From Gracilaria gracilis (lineage: Eukaryota > Rhodophyta > Florideophyceae > Gracilariales > Gracilariaceae): a stretch of DNA of 64,000 nucleotides. A program made the position numbers and the translations under genes. Below the pieces are notes generated by a model. The model made no database searches, was not told the origin of the DNA, and worked only from the letters and a program-made list of their open reading frames with translations. Of this stretch, positions 27,737-37,842 are shown piece after piece; within the stretch, counting starts at the first letter, position 1, and every line of letters begins with the position of its first letter. The stretch covers positions 558,001 to 622,000 of the forward strand of contig JARGSG010000014.1 in assembly GCA_030374805.1 (NCBI GenBank), written 5' to 3'.

Positions 27737-30700
27737 CTACAAAACTTCTGGTGCAACGGGTTGCTTACAAACTGGACAGTTCATATTATGTGACATTTGT
27801 TCTCCTCCAATCCATGGCAGAATACAGGGGTCATGATACTCATGTCCACACGGTAGTTTTCTTATCTGCTCACCAATTTCTAGCTCTTCCTGACAAATCG
27901 CACATATCGTTTTCCCAGTTGGAACGGAGGGCCCCATTTCAACCTTAAGCGGACCAGATGTTGCCGGTGAAGTATGGGCGTATACTGACAATGGAGCAAA
28001 GGTCGAGAGGGTCACTTTCATTGCTTGCAAAAGCAACTGCATGACCTCTGTGTGACCACCGGCTCGAGCGGCCTCGTATGGTGAAGTCCCAGATTTATCG
28101 CATATCTTCGGGTTCGCGGCTCGCACAGTCGGGTAGTTCCTAAGCAAAGCTTCTGTTGCTTCCACAAAGCCGTTCGTGGCGGCTTGAAACAATGGAGTCT
28201 CATGTGCTTTGTTACAAGAATTGATGTCCACCCCACGATGTAGTAAGAAGCGAATAACAGCTGGATGATCGTTCAACGCAGCTTCATGCAGAACAGTGTC
28301 TCCATCTTTGTCTCTGTGATTGATGTCAGCCCCTGCGTTGATTAGCAATCGAAGTGCCCGAACTGTTTTTGACTCTGAGCTTGCAAAATAGTAAAGAGCA
28401 GTATGTTCGCTCTTGTTCTTCTGATTGACGTTGACCCCTGCTCGTATGAGCATTCTCAATGCTTCCAAGTGACCACGATCGCACGCTGTCATAAGTGGAC
28501 TGCGACCACTCTTGGATAGAGCGTTGATATCTGCTCCTGCTTCAATCAATGACCGGACCCCTTCCGTGCGATGTTCCATAATGTGGACATGTAGAGGTTG
28601 GTCTCCTATGGTGTTGAAAGCGTTCAGAGAGGCTCCAGATCTGGCCAGAATGTTGATGATATCATGAACTTTACCTTTCCGCGTATCCGCACAAACATGC
28701 AAGCAAGTATTTCCCTCCGGAGATGGTATTTGCATATCAGCTCCATTCTCTGCGAGGACTCGGACTCCTTCGACAAAGTGATGTTTAGCGCAATGTAGTA
28801 ATGGCGTTAGCTTTTCTTCATTCAAAATATTTGGGTTGGCTCCTGCACTAAGAAGAAGTTTCATGGAATGAGCATCTTCTACCTCAGCCGCGACATGCAA
28901 CGCAGTCTCTGATTTTGAGGTTGTATCTAGTTCCGCTCCGCATTCGAGAAGCTGTTCGATAAGTTGATGGTACTTCATCTTGCAGGCGAAGTGAAGTGGC
29001 CGCACACCATCTGGTACTATTTTGTTTGGATCGGCTCTAGCCTTGAGAAGAAGGTTCATGCATGTACACAGATCTACGCGGTTTCCACTTGAGTGCTCCA
29101 TAGCTGTCAGGAGCGGAGATAACCCATTTTCGTCTTCAGTGTTTGGATTAGCGCCCGCCTTGAGAAGATTTTCAACTGCCTTCGTATGCAAATTCCTAGC
29201 AGCGATGTGAAGAGCTGTTTGTCCTTCGTCTCCGATCACAATGTCAAGATTGCAAGCGTTTTTCACGGTTGGATTCTCCGACAGATAAGCTGCGAACTTA
29301 GCCAATTCTTCCATGGAGTTGGCCGCTATGAATCCAAGAACTACCGTGCTATCAGAGTGGGCAATGCTTGGATCACCGCCGGCTTGGAGAATCTTCCAAA
29401 ACTGTGTCATGTTCCATCTCGACACAGCAGTATACACTGGTGTTTCTATTGCTAGAGAAACTGCATTAACGTCGGCGTTTGCTTCAAGAAGAAGGTTGAC
29501 ACATTCGGAAGATTCTTCACAAGTCGCCGCGTAATGTAATGGTGCAAAGTCGTTGTCATCACGGCAATTTGGGTCAGCACCATGAGCGAGCAGGAATTGA
29601 AGGGCTTCGGATGCTCCTGTCTCACAGGAAAGATGAATAGGGTACATGCCAAGAACGTCGTTACACGGATTGATGTTGGCTCCTCCCTCTTCCATGAGAA
29701 GCCGCATCATTTTGGTGTCATCGTTCCTAGCGGCAATGTGCATGGGTGTCATTCCATCATCTCTTCTGTCTTCGGTCCTTTGCATATTCTTTGCGGCAGT
29801 TAACAAGAAGTGGCATATGTCATACTGCTTGTATTTGACGGCCAAGTGAAGCAAATTCGATCCATAGTCGTTGTCAATTCTTCCGCTCTGTATTTGACTG
29901 TCATCCTCCCTGCCTCTGAAGCGTGCTGTTATGTTTCCTTGTCTATCACGGTGCACTTCGAAACCAGCCTCAATTATTTCTCGCTCTAGTTGCAGGATGT
30001 CCTCCAGCGTGAACATTTCTTCCTCACCTTCTTCGTTCTCATCAAACTCTTCACTGCCGATCGAATGACCTTCCCAGAATTCACCGTGGGCCAACTGTGA
30101 TTCTTCATCAGCATGCGGCATGCCAAGAGGGTCGGTTGCACTACCCGCACTTCCGCTTTCTCGACTCTCACCAACATTGGCGTCTGGAGGTGCGGCATTG
30201 TTTTCTTCAGATATAGCTTCTTCACTGACATCTATGTCATCTGCTTTGTAGGCTTCAAAATCTTCTCGTACTAGAAAGGTGTCCGTCGGTTTTGTTGAGG
30301 GATTCGTGTCTTGCATCACTTCAAGGAGTTTCTGAAGGGCATCTAATCGACCATATTCGGCGGCTAAGTGCACTGGAAGCTTTCCTCGCGAGTCGCATAG
30401 GAAAGGGTCAACGCCGTTTTCGAGTAGAGCAAGAATGCACTTCATTGCATCGAAGACAATCGTTAGGCCGAGCAAATTAGAGACAACACCTTTTTGTTCA
30501 TCACCAACTTTGAAGCTGACTGAATATCTTGAATCTGCTTCGTACCCGGTTCTAAACAGTTTCCTCAGAGCACTTTCATCATCATTTCTAACAGCAAGTG
30601 AAAGTGGAGTGAAGCCATCTTTGTCGGGTGTTTCCCAATCAAAATCCTCAGTCGCCGATAACTTGTATGCAGGTGTGAGGTATCGATTCTCTTCATCGTT

Positions 30701-31000
30701 CTTGATTAGTTTCAGAATTTCTTCCAAGACAGCCGGAGATTCTTCATTTAGAGAAACTGCGAGGTGTAATGGAGTGCTTCCGAGAATGTCTTCAGTGTCT
30801 GTCCATAATAAATCAGTCTCCTTGGATGTCTTATTATTGACTTCTTTTTCGCTCTCTTCACCTTCAGGGGTCTTCTCAAACTTTGCGAAGAATATACGAG
30901 CATCAAGTTCTTTCTCATGGAACCACTTGCTCAGCTTCTGGGGTGCAGACTTGATGACGTGCTCTATTCGTGCAAATTCCATTTCTGCGTCATCACTCAT
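27737..31000 (-). CDS. ankyrin-repeat RING-H2 E3 ubiquitin ligase
   Basis: A 1087-residue single-exon protein. Ankyrin repeats start near residue 70 (GSTPLHLAVSLNEES) and fill most of residues 370-990. Repeat cores such as GMTPMHIAARNDD, GQTALHIAARNLH, GDTVLHEAALNDH and ETPLFQAATNGF show the TPLH/A-A pattern; I count roughly 18-20 units. An acidic insert lies at about 250-345. The C-terminus is a RING-H2 finger (about 1033-1083): CAIC, then LPCGHEYHDPCILPW, then CPVC, which keeps the C3H2C3 ligands. Such proteins pick substrates through the ankyrins and recruit an E2 enzyme. The substrate cannot be read. No membrane segment is seen. The repeats are diverged from one another, so this is not a recent expansion. 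Confidence 0.92.
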   Translation of the reverse strand: MSDDAEMEFARIEHVIKSAPQKLSKWFHEKELDARIFFAKFEKTPEGEESEKEVNNKTSKETDLLWTDTEDILGSTPLHLAVSLNEESPAVLEEILKLIKNDEENRYLTPAYKLSATEDFDWETPDKDGFTPLSLAVRNDDESALRKLFRTGYEADSRYSVSFKVGDEQKGVVSNLLGLTIVFDAMKCILALLENGVDPFLCDSRGKLPVHLAAEYGRLDALQKLLEVMQDTNPSTKPTDTFLVREDFEAYKADDIDVSEEAISEENNAAPPDANVGESRESGSAGSATDPLGMPHADEESQLAHGEFWEGHSIGSEEFDENEEGEEEMFTLEDILQLEREIIEAGFEVHRDRQGNITARFRGREDDSQIQSGRIDNDYGSNLLHLAVKYKQYDICHFLLTAAKNMQRTEDRRDDGMTPMHIAARNDDTKMMRLLMEEGGANINPCNDVLGMYPIHLSCETGASEALQFLLAHGADPNCRDDNDFAPLHYAATCEESSECVNLLLEANADVNAVSLAIETPVYTAVSRWNMTQFWKILQAGGDPSIAHSDSTVVLGFIAANSMEELAKFAAYLSENPTVKNACNLDIVIGDEGQTALHIAARNLHTKAVENLLKAGANPNTEDENGLSPLLTAMEHSSGNRVDLCTCMNLLLKARADPNKIVPDGVRPLHFACKMKYHQLIEQLLECGAELDTTSKSETALHVAAEVEDAHSMKLLLSAGANPNILNEEKLTPLLHCAKHHFVEGVRVLAENGADMQIPSPEGNTCLHVCADTRKGKVHDIINILARSGASLNAFNTIGDQPLHVHIMEHRTEGVRSLIEAGADINALSKSGRSPLMTACDRGHLEALRMLIRAGVNVNQKNKSEHTALYYFASSESKTVRALRLLINAGADINHRDKDGDTVLHEAALNDHPAVIRFLLHRGVDINSCNKAHETPLFQAATNGFVEATEALLRNYPTVRAANPKICDKSGTSPYEAARAGGHTEVMQLLLQAMKVTLSTFAPLSVYAHTSPATSGPLKVEMGPSVPTGKTICAICQEELEIGEQIRKLPCGHEYHDPCILPWIGGEQMSHNMNCPVCKQPVAPEVL

Positions 31001-32371
31001 GATTGAACGCGTAGGTTGTTACTCTACGGCGCTGAAATGAATGAATTTGATATGTTTGGACTTTCGAACAAGGCCTCGGGGTTGTAGATACAATTGACTA
31101 TGTGACGAGACGGCTTTGGAAGTGTGGTTCAGCTAACGGAATAAACAAGACCTCGTTATCCACCCGAATCTGAAGTGGAATGAGTGACGCTTTCTGGCTC
31201 CTAAAGAGGGATAGCATAAGCAATTCAAGTGAATTTAAGACTCTCAAGCACGAAAGCACAGGGTCACGTCATTTCTGAACAATAGAATGGATAATTCACG
31301 CAGGTTTGTCATATATGCAAAATTCTCCTCAGTTCAGGTCGTGAGTATGTGTTCATTGACTGTGGCGTGAACATATTACGCGGCACCTAGCATTCTACAC
31401 TGGGGAATGGGCCATATTAGTGGCATCCGTTAGGACCCGAGCGAATACACTTGTGCGTCATGCTGGAAGAGCAGGCCACCTTGACAATGAATTCTTGCCC
31501 AGAGAACGGTTTCCTATTAGATGTTCCAGTGGATGAGGATTCACGATTTGGAGCTTCCTCACTCAATAGTTATTTAGAGTGCCGACGTGAACAACACCCT
31601 TACTATACGTGCGGAAGTGTAGAATGACGTAGCGATTCATGTGGTCACGATACTTCCTTCGTGCTGGTAGTACGAAGCTAACATGGTCTTCGATCCCATC
31701 CATGGTATGATGCAGTGGTGGCCGTTAGTGACCTTTTGCGAGTGAAGACTCAACTGATTCTCCGTGAACGACCGTTAGAGTTAGCTTACGTAGCTTCCCC
31801 TTGAGTTCTCTGTCTGATACATCGTTCCTTTCACCCCGGCGTCTATCATGAGTAGATACCTTTCAGGTGCCTGAAGGTAGGCAACTTACACCGGTACATA
31901 TCACAGGGAGCAAGAACGATGACGTGTTTGTGGGGCATGACAAAAAAAGAAGTGATTTTCTTCACACACGTGTAGTGAAACCTGACCGTAGAACGAGGGA
32001 TCTTGGATATGACGGCAGAAATTGCTCCTCGAAGTTGCGGAAGGGTAGATAAAAGGGAAACGCTACCGTTGGTAGGTTAACCCACAGAGCAGTGGAGGGC
32101 CCTTCGAACCAGCTAATGAGAGCGGTACAAATTGCTCTTGCTATCCGTGCGAAAGTTAACATGGTCCGAGAGATAGACAATCTTTGGTGTTGATATTTAT
32201 TAGTCTCTGGTGAACATATATGCAAAGGAATTCGCTGTTTTGCCTTTGCTGACGAAATATATCTTGCAGTTGTATGCTCAGAGTTTCTTTCGAACTTTCT
32301 GAAGAACTGGTTCAAAAGGGGTCTTGTATCCTCAAAGCGAGTTTATCATAGCGTCCACATACAATACAACC
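31001..32371. promoter_or_regulatory. long divergent intergenic region
   Basis: About 1.4 kb between the divergent starts of the ankyrin/RING gene and the FBT transporter. It should hold both promoters but is longer than needed. I found no open frame with support, no RNA gene and no repeat family member that I recognise. Confidence 0.4.
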
Positions 32372-34027
32372 ATGGCGCACGAGGTAAAACACCATCACAA
32401 CCGAAATAGTTTCAAAGCGGCACTCTGTTTCACGTCAGGGTTACCGGTCTTAGCTTTCCCAGGACAGATTCATCAAGGAAAATGTTTCCGCCATGGCTCC
32501 CCTCGACCTAGACGCAACCGTCTGGGTCGACTTGGTGTAATTAGCATAAAAGCTTTACGTGACCGTGAAGTCACAGATATGCCTCATGGCCCTCAAGTGC
32601 AAAATGGAACTAACATTCGACTTCCCCTTCGGAAGATTTTGGCTGGTTTCGACCCATCTCCCGAACTGGCAGCCATTCTAACAGTATATTTCGTACAGGG
32701 AGCACTAGGCATATCTCGTTTGGCCGTTTCATTCTTCATGAAAGATACGTTGGGATTATCGCCAGCAGAGTCTGCAGCTTTGAGTGGTGCAGCTTTGTTA
32801 CCATGGCTAGTTAAGCCCTTGTATGGTTTCCTTAGTGACTCTCTTCCCGTCTTCGGATACCGTCGGCGGTCGTACCTTATAGCAGCTGGTGCACTTGGAG
32901 CTGCGGGGTGGCTTTCCCTCTCCACTTTTGTTGATTCTGCGTTCTGGACACTCATAGCAACTGTTGCCTCATCTCTTTCCGTAGCCGTTTCTGACGTGGT
33001 CGCAGACTCAATTGTCGTCGAAAAGGTGCGGGGTCTCTCCGATGAACGATCTGGGGCTCTGCAATCTTTGTGCTGGGGAACATCTGCGATTGGTGGTTTG
33101 ATATCTGCGTATTTCAGTGGAAGCCTCTTGGAAACGATCGGAGTCAGGGAGATTTTCGCTTTAACAGCCTTTCTTCCATTGCTTACAAGTCTACTCGCCG
33201 GTCTAATCAATGAAAACAAAGTCCCACCCATGCCAATGTCAGGGTTCTTGCCCTCTGCCAAGAACAGGTCATTGTCATTATGGAAGGCTTTGAAAAACCC
33301 AAGAGTTTACTTGCCTATAGCGTTCGTATTCGCTTGGCAGGCAACACCTTCACCTGAGTCTGCCATGTTCTTTTTCACTACCAACGAGCTTCATTTTGGA
33401 CCGGAATTTCTCGGCCGGGTGCGCTTAGTGTCGTCCGGGGCTGCACTGCTTGGCCTCTGGCTCTATAGAACGTATCTTCGAAACCTGGATTTGAAGGTGT
33501 TTTTCTTGTGGGCAACACTATTGAGTGTGCCTCTGAGCCTCACGCAAGTAGTGCTTGTTACTCGTGCGAACGTAGCCTTGGGCATCTCAGACCAATTATT
33601 TGCGCTCTCGGACTCCGCCGTACTGACGGCACTGGGACAAGTAGCGTTCATGCCAACATTGGTTTTAGCGGCTCGCCTATGCCCACCCGGGGTAGAAGGC
33701 ACATTGTTTGCAGCGATAATGAGCATATACAATGGAAGTGGTGCCGTTTCTAGTGAGCTGGGAGCTTTGCTGACCACAGCTCTTGGAGTAACAGATTCTA
33801 ACTTTGATAATCTTTGGTTGCTGGTTCTGCTGTGCAGTTTAAGCAGTCTGCTAGCACTCCCACTGCTCAAATTCCTCGATACTTCAACATATGAAGCGTT
33901 AGAGAACAGTGAATCTTTCGCCTTACAAGCCAAAGAATCTTCTCAAGTTCCGGATTCCTCTGTTGAAACAAGAAGCAACACAATCCCGAGTCCATCCACA
34001 GGAGTTGATTCAAAAGACAACACTTAA
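32372..34027 (+). CDS. folate-biopterin transporter (FBT/BT1 family), probably plastid
   Basis: A 551-residue membrane carrier of the major facilitator superfamily. The first 75 residues after the ATG at 32372 are basic and Ser/Arg rich without a membrane span, consistent with a plastid leader. About 12 hydrophobic helices follow. Family blocks include VYFVQGALGISRLAVSFFMK, LPWLVKPLYGFLSDSLP, RRRSYLIAAGALG, DVVADSIVVEK and the late ESAMFFFTTNELHFGPEFLG. FBT proteins in plants, cyanobacteria and trypanosomatids carry folates or pterins; some members have unknown substrates, so the cargo is an inference. The start choice favours the ATG over a TTG 48 bases upstream. The C-terminal tail is Ser and Thr rich. 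Confidence 0.9.
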   Translation: MAHEVKHHHNRNSFKAALCFTSGLPVLAFPGQIHQGKCFRHGSPRPRRNRLGRLGVISIKALRDREVTDMPHGPQVQNGTNIRLPLRKILAGFDPSPELAAILTVYFVQGALGISRLAVSFFMKDTLGLSPAESAALSGAALLPWLVKPLYGFLSDSLPVFGYRRRSYLIAAGALGAAGWLSLSTFVDSAFWTLIATVASSLSVAVSDVVADSIVVEKVRGLSDERSGALQSLCWGTSAIGGLISAYFSGSLLETIGVREIFALTAFLPLLTSLLAGLINENKVPPMPMSGFLPSAKNRSLSLWKALKNPRVYLPIAFVFAWQATPSPESAMFFFTTNELHFGPEFLGRVRLVSSGAALLGLWLYRTYLRNLDLKVFFLWATLLSVPLSLTQVVLVTRANVALGISDQLFALSDSAVLTALGQVAFMPTLVLAARLCPPGVEGTLFAAIMSIYNGSGAVSSELGALLTTALGVTDSNFDNLWLLVLLCSLSSLLALPLLKFLDTSTYEALENSESFALQAKESSQVPDSSVETRSNTIPSPSTGVDSKDNT

Positions 34028-34199
34028 CACGTTGTTTCGATGAGGCTCAGCTTTGTGAAGAATTTCCTTTCAAATCAGCGGAGCTGAGTACTTACGTTTC
34101 TTTTATATATACCAGCGGTACTCTGTATCCACATCTGCTACTATCATATGTTATTCAATGTTTCCAATCGTTTTACGGATGAGGTCAGAAATTTTCGCC

Positions 34200-35258
34200 T
34201 CAGGGTAGGGGCTTTTCCCTGTATGTGTCGCTTATACGGTTGAATTCCCGTTTCCAAAATCGTTTGTCCGGAACAAGAGGATTCTTTCCATTGAAAGCTG
34301 TAATGATACAGCTAGGAAAGTCAAACTCAGAAGTAGGATCTGCATCGCTCAATTGGGCAATGGAACGTTCATAAGCAAGAGCTTGGCATACAACTTGCGC
34401 CAAGTCCACTCTGCTAATGCCATTAATCTTTGTAGCACTAACCTCCGGCTCTGACTCAGCAGTGAGGACAATATCTCGCACTCCACCCGGCGAGTCCTCA
34501 AGTTTTTTCACTCGAAGGATTACGTACGACAAACCACTGTCAATCAAAAGCCTTTCGGCTTCTCTTTTGGCGGATTCCCGGGCGCCTGATGACTCGATAG
34601 TGCTAATGAGGACAAACCTTGAAACTGAACCTGTCTCACATGCTGCTTTAAGAAGATTGCTCACACCGGTTACATCAACGGCTTTAAAACCGCCTGGCAA
34701 CCACCTTGGAGCACCACTAGCGCATACGATAGCTTTGCTACCATCAACTGCATCGAGCACTTCCTTGTAATTTGCAAGATCGCCCTCAAAGACATCAACG
34801 TTGGAACCCGAGGGACCGAAGAGTTTTTCTGCCCTGTCGTAACTACGGCCAAACGTGCGGACGTTAAAATCCTGATTAAGCAATCCAAGCGCGATCCATT
34901 GTCCTGTTCTTCCTGTAGCACCTGTGACTAGAATAGGGTCAGGCTTTAAAACGTCATTTTGGTCGGCTTCTGTAGGTTGTTCAGAAAGATCGGGAGTGGC
35001 TCGCGGCCCGTAGTAAATTGTTCCTCTACCCATTCGTTTCATGGTAAGATCTTCAATTGTACGTTCGAAGGCGGAAGATTTACGGGTGGGGCGCTTCCTC
35101 ATACGTGAGGATGGATTGCTTTTGGGCTCCTCTGCTGAGCATCTGAGATGAGATCGGTCTTTGATATGACATTTGCTTGGCGGGATTTGCTGTGCTTCAT
35201 CCAACAGGCGTTTTCGATGCTGAGTGACCGGGCACGGAACTCCAAAACAAAGGCTCAT
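34200..35258 (-). CDS. NAD(P)-binding Rossmann protein (atypical SDR), plastid-like
   Basis: A 352-residue protein. After about 110 basic, Ser-rich residues that may be a plastid leader comes a Rossmann fold with the dinucleotide motif VTGATGRTGQWIA (G-x2-G-x2-G). The second strand follows (FNVRTFGRSYDRA), then DVFEGDLANYKEVLDAVDG, AIVCASGA and FVLISTIESSGA. This is the NAD(P)H-binding group PF13460, related to Tic62, Ycf39/HCF244 and similar plastid proteins. There is no Tyr-x3-Lys active site, so a regulatory or scaffold role is possible. I cannot pick one member. The ATG at 35258 is the first; the frame beyond opens with TTG. An in-frame ATG cluster about 70-90 residues later is an alternative start. 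Confidence 0.75.
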   Translation of the reverse strand: MSLCFGVPCPVTQHRKRLLDEAQQIPPSKCHIKDRSHLRCSAEEPKSNPSSRMRKRPTRKSSAFERTIEDLTMKRMGRGTIYYGPRATPDLSEQPTEADQNDVLKPDPILVTGATGRTGQWIALGLLNQDFNVRTFGRSYDRAEKLFGPSGSNVDVFEGDLANYKEVLDAVDGSKAIVCASGAPRWLPGGFKAVDVTGVSNLLKAACETGSVSRFVLISTIESSGARESAKREAERLLIDSGLSYVILRVKKLEDSPGGVRDIVLTAESEPEVSATKINGISRVDLAQVVCQALAYERSIAQLSDADPTSEFDFPSCIITAFNGKNPLVPDKRFWKREFNRISDTYREKPLP

Positions 35259-35516
35259 CGCTACAATAGGATGAAGGTGCAAAAGGTGTTCCTGAAAGAA
35301 GAAATTATGGAAGCAGTGGAATGGCTCCGTGAACAGGAAATGCGAACTAAACAGCCGACGAAAACGATAGCGTTGCCCAATTCAAAGTCAGTTATGGCTT
35401 ACCGTCATAACTTTGAAACGAGCTGTTGCTCCTACCGGGCTTTTTCCGCATTCTTTGTTTGGAAGGATGATGATGATGGAAGGACGAGAAGATCAGATGA
35501 CCTTCAGGTCCCATCT
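35259..35516. other. upstream region of the NAD(P)-binding gene
   Basis: A plus-strand open frame (ATG 35271 to 35525) starts only 12 bases from the opposite ATG. It has no recognisable motif and I treat it as spurious. The region probably serves as promoter. Confidence 0.35.
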
Positions 35517-35795
35517 TCAGATTGAGCAGACGTTCTGCTCCGAATCCGGAGATTCAACATCCACATGTACAGAAGTAATTGGCTGACGTATATTGTTTTG
35601 ATTACATAAGGCCCTCACTGTAAGATCATCTGCTTCCATTGCTGTACGGCGTACGTACAGTGTACGCGTACTATACTGGAGTTCTTTCGGGATGAACGAG
35701 AAACGAACCGCTTCGCAGGATTTCGTTACTTTGTGAAGTCCGCCAGAGCTGGTAGTATCTACCAACGGTACCGGAGTGACTTGCAGCCTTTTCAT
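35517..35795 (-). CDS. possible small protein, unknown
   Basis: From ATG 35795 a 92-residue frame reads MKRLQVTPVPLV and later EAVRFSFIPKELQYSTRTLYV. The composition looks protein-like, with alternating hydrophobic strands, but no family is recognised. The frame stays open upstream of the ATG for about 30 codons, and a second frame (35671-35976) overlaps, so a spliced gene is also possible. It shares the region between the NAD(P)-binding gene and the rhodanese. Low confidence. Confidence 0.25.
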   Translation of the reverse strand: MKRLQVTPVPLVDTTSSGGLHKVTKSCEAVRFSFIPKELQYSTRTLYVRRTAMEADDLTVRALCNQNNIRQPITSVHVDVESPDSEQNVCSI

Positions 35796-35900
35796 GCCAC
35801 AGAATGGTTCGACGATCGTGAAAAGGCTGCACCATGAGGCCACCGAGAAAGCTACGGCCGTACTGGATGAACTTCACATCGTAAGGTCCCGATTGGGTGA

Positions 35901-36698
35901 ATGCCACGGGAGCATGTGCTGCTTGAAAAGATGGGTATCGCACGCAGCCGGGCCTCTGCGTTCCTGAGAGCCCCATTGTTTAATAAGGCAGTTCACGCAG
36001 ATCGTGTGCAGTCACTAACCATTCAATTGTCGCCACGCCGTCGGGCTCTGTTTGTGGCTGGAGGGCTGAACCGCCTCGTTTCTGAGCCTGAGAGGCTGGC
36101 ACGGACCTCACTGCAACCAAGGATGTCAACTACCCCAATCGAAGAGAAGCGTCGGAAAGCAACTCAATTGAAAACACGCGTCCGGTCTCTTACTTTTCCC
36201 GTTCCCTATCTTTCTCATTCTCGATTCAAACAGCTGCGTGAAGCAGGCACCCCATTGCTGATAATCGATGCCCGAGAACCAGAAGAAATATCCGTCAGCA
36301 CAATCCCTTCAGCCGTTTCTGTTCATGCGGCTCATGAACACATCGGTAATCTACAACAAGCCCATGGAGATGATTTCAACGTCGTGTGCTACTGCACCGT
36401 GGGCTTTCGTTCCGGACTCTATGCTAAGAGCCTTTTCGCCGTCGCTAAAAACATCTACAACTACAGTCTAATGGAACACCTGTGGGGTGATGGAACGCTG
36501 ATTTCTAGTCAAGAAGAAGAACAAACTCGCGTTCATTTATATTCAAGACACTACGAATCTTACTTCCCCGACAAATACCCAGCTGAAGCTTTTGGAGGAA
36601 TGACTGCCATACTGCGAGGCCTTAGCCATTTGCCAAGCTTACTATCGGTCGTAGCTGGCAAAAAACTTCACCTTGAAGAAGAGCCAATAGGTTCTTAA
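35901..36698 (+). CDS. rhodanese-domain protein, probably organellar
   Basis: A 265-residue protein. Residues 1-75 are rich in Arg, Ala and Ser with few acids (MGIARSRASAFLRAPLFN) and look like a transit peptide. A single rhodanese domain follows (about 105-200), with LLIIDAREPEEISVSTIPSA, where the substrate-domain Asp-Ala-Arg is kept, and the active loop YCTVGFRSG, whose Cys would carry the persulfide. The loop is Cys-Thr-Val-Gly-Phe-Arg, in line with single-domain rhodaneses. About 65 further residues close the protein. The acceptor of the sulfur is unknown. The ATG at 35901 is the first; ATG 35934 is an alternative. It is convergent with the unknown gene at 36810. Confidence 0.85.
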   Translation: MPREHVLLEKMGIARSRASAFLRAPLFNKAVHADRVQSLTIQLSPRRRALFVAGGLNRLVSEPERLARTSLQPRMSTTPIEEKRRKATQLKTRVRSLTFPVPYLSHSRFKQLREAGTPLLIIDAREPEEISVSTIPSAVSVHAAHEHIGNLQQAHGDDFNVVCYCTVGFRSGLYAKSLFAVAKNIYNYSLMEHLWGDGTLISSQEEEQTRVHLYSRHYESYFPDKYPAEAFGGMTAILRGLSHLPSLLSVVAGKKLHLEEEPIGS

Positions 36699-36809
36699 CA
36701 TTCCCATGATGTTTCCATTCAAAGAGGACAAGTAGACAAGGGAGCTAATTCTGAGACAGGGAGTGAGGTCATAATATGCTGACAATCAATCAATCAAGCG
36801 GTCGATTTC

Positions 36810-37469
36810 TCACCGCGTTTGCGGGAAGTACGACAGAATATTATACAATCCTTCCTGATCGCATGAGATGCCACACATCTTGAGGTCACGGGATATGTCC
36901 ACATCCTTCTTGCAACACATAGTATCGTTAAAAGCTGCATTATCCATAGGATTGCTTCGTGGCACCATTCCCTTTATGTGAAATTGCCGCAATGCGTATG
37001 CTATCGCTCTTACCATCCATTCAGCTCGCTCTCTTGAACACAAATGTTCCCTTAAACGCGGGTCGACTTCATCTCGTGAGGACCTCAACAAAATGCTAAC
37101 GTGTTGAACAAAATCCACAGGTTTTACAACTTGGGATACCAACATTCTTCTCTTCCGATGAAACACTCCCCGGATAGGAAGGGCAAAAACATACACAACC
37201 TCACGATCAGTACCTTGTGTCAATATGAATGGTTTCCCGAGACGATGCAAAGCTGTGATTCGTCGGTGTTTTCCTATTCGATGAGCAAGGTTACTTGCTG
37301 CCGTTTCAACTGTTTCACCGGAAAGCACATGTTCAGCCAAAGCTCGAAGTGCAAGAGGGCATTCATCTCCTGGTCCATCTGTGAGTCCAAGTTGCCACAT
37401 CTCATCGAAGGGTATAATCCACACTTTGCGATGCAGTAAAGCCGAAGTATGAATTCGTGTCAAAGACAT
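36810..37469 (-). CDS. unknown 219-residue protein
   Basis: From ATG 37469 the protein starts MSLTRIHTSALLHRKVWIIP. The frame upstream is open for another 79 codons but overlaps the divergent small gene at 37585, so I prefer the shorter start. I do not recognise a family. The composition is balanced and soluble, with strands such as RKVWIIPFDEMWQLGLTDG and EVVYVFALPIRGVFHRKRRM and helices such as ERAEWMVRAIAYALRQFHIK. The early strand, tryptophans and following helices slightly recall MutT/Nudix-like openings, but no Nudix box is present. It could be a mitochondrial translation factor or another lineage-specific gene; I claim none. Confidence 0.5.
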   Translation of the reverse strand: MSLTRIHTSALLHRKVWIIPFDEMWQLGLTDGPGDECPLALRALAEHVLSGETVETAASNLAHRIGKHRRITALHRLGKPFILTQGTDREVVYVFALPIRGVFHRKRRMLVSQVVKPVDFVQHVSILLRSSRDEVDPRLREHLCSRERAEWMVRAIAYALRQFHIKGMVPRSNPMDNAAFNDTMCCKKDVDISRDLKMCGISCDQEGLYNILSYFPQTR

Positions 37470-37584
37470 TTTGGATAAGTGAGTTGCACTCCAGTTCCTC
37501 TCAGAAACCGAGTCAACATAAACGAAGGAGCGAAACGATCCCGTTGTGGAAAACGTTCTGAATTGAGAACAGTAAATAAAGATA

Positions 37585-37842
37585 ATGATGAAGGTCGCCG
37601 GAAGGAGAGGTGAGTCAGCCAAACGAGTAGCAGCAGATGACTTCGAAGGCATTTTTGACATTCCAGTTGCAAGACCTACTGTTTCCAAAACTGTAGAGCA
37701 CACCACTCAACCTCTGATAACAATTGAACAATCAGTCATACGTTCATCGGAAATGAGGCGCTTGGGAGATATTCAACGGAACAGGAAAGAGCTGATGGTT
37801 AGAATCTTTGAATTATTGAGAAGAGGACAAGGATGGTTCTGA
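37585..37842 (+). CDS. possible small protein, 85 residues, unknown
   Basis: ATG 37585 opens a frame starting MMKVAGRRGESAKRVAAD and ending in RKELMVRIFELLRRGQGWF. The middle has FEGIFDIPVARPTVS. It is divergent from the 36.8-37.5 kb gene with 115 bases between start codons, which fits a shared promoter. The C-terminal helix is amphipathic and basic. No family is recognised. A downstream exon is possible but I could not place a splice site with confidence. Confidence 0.35.
   Translation: MMKVAGRRGESAKRVAADDFEGIFDIPVARPTVSKTVEHTTQPLITIEQSVIRSSEMRRLGDIQRNRKELMVRIFELLRRGQGWF

Noticed and set aside
35271-35525. Plus-strand frame MKVQKVFLKEEI and onward
   Set aside because: It starts 12 bases from the opposite ATG of a well-supported gene and shows no family pattern; a faint resemblance to transposase N-termini did not hold up.
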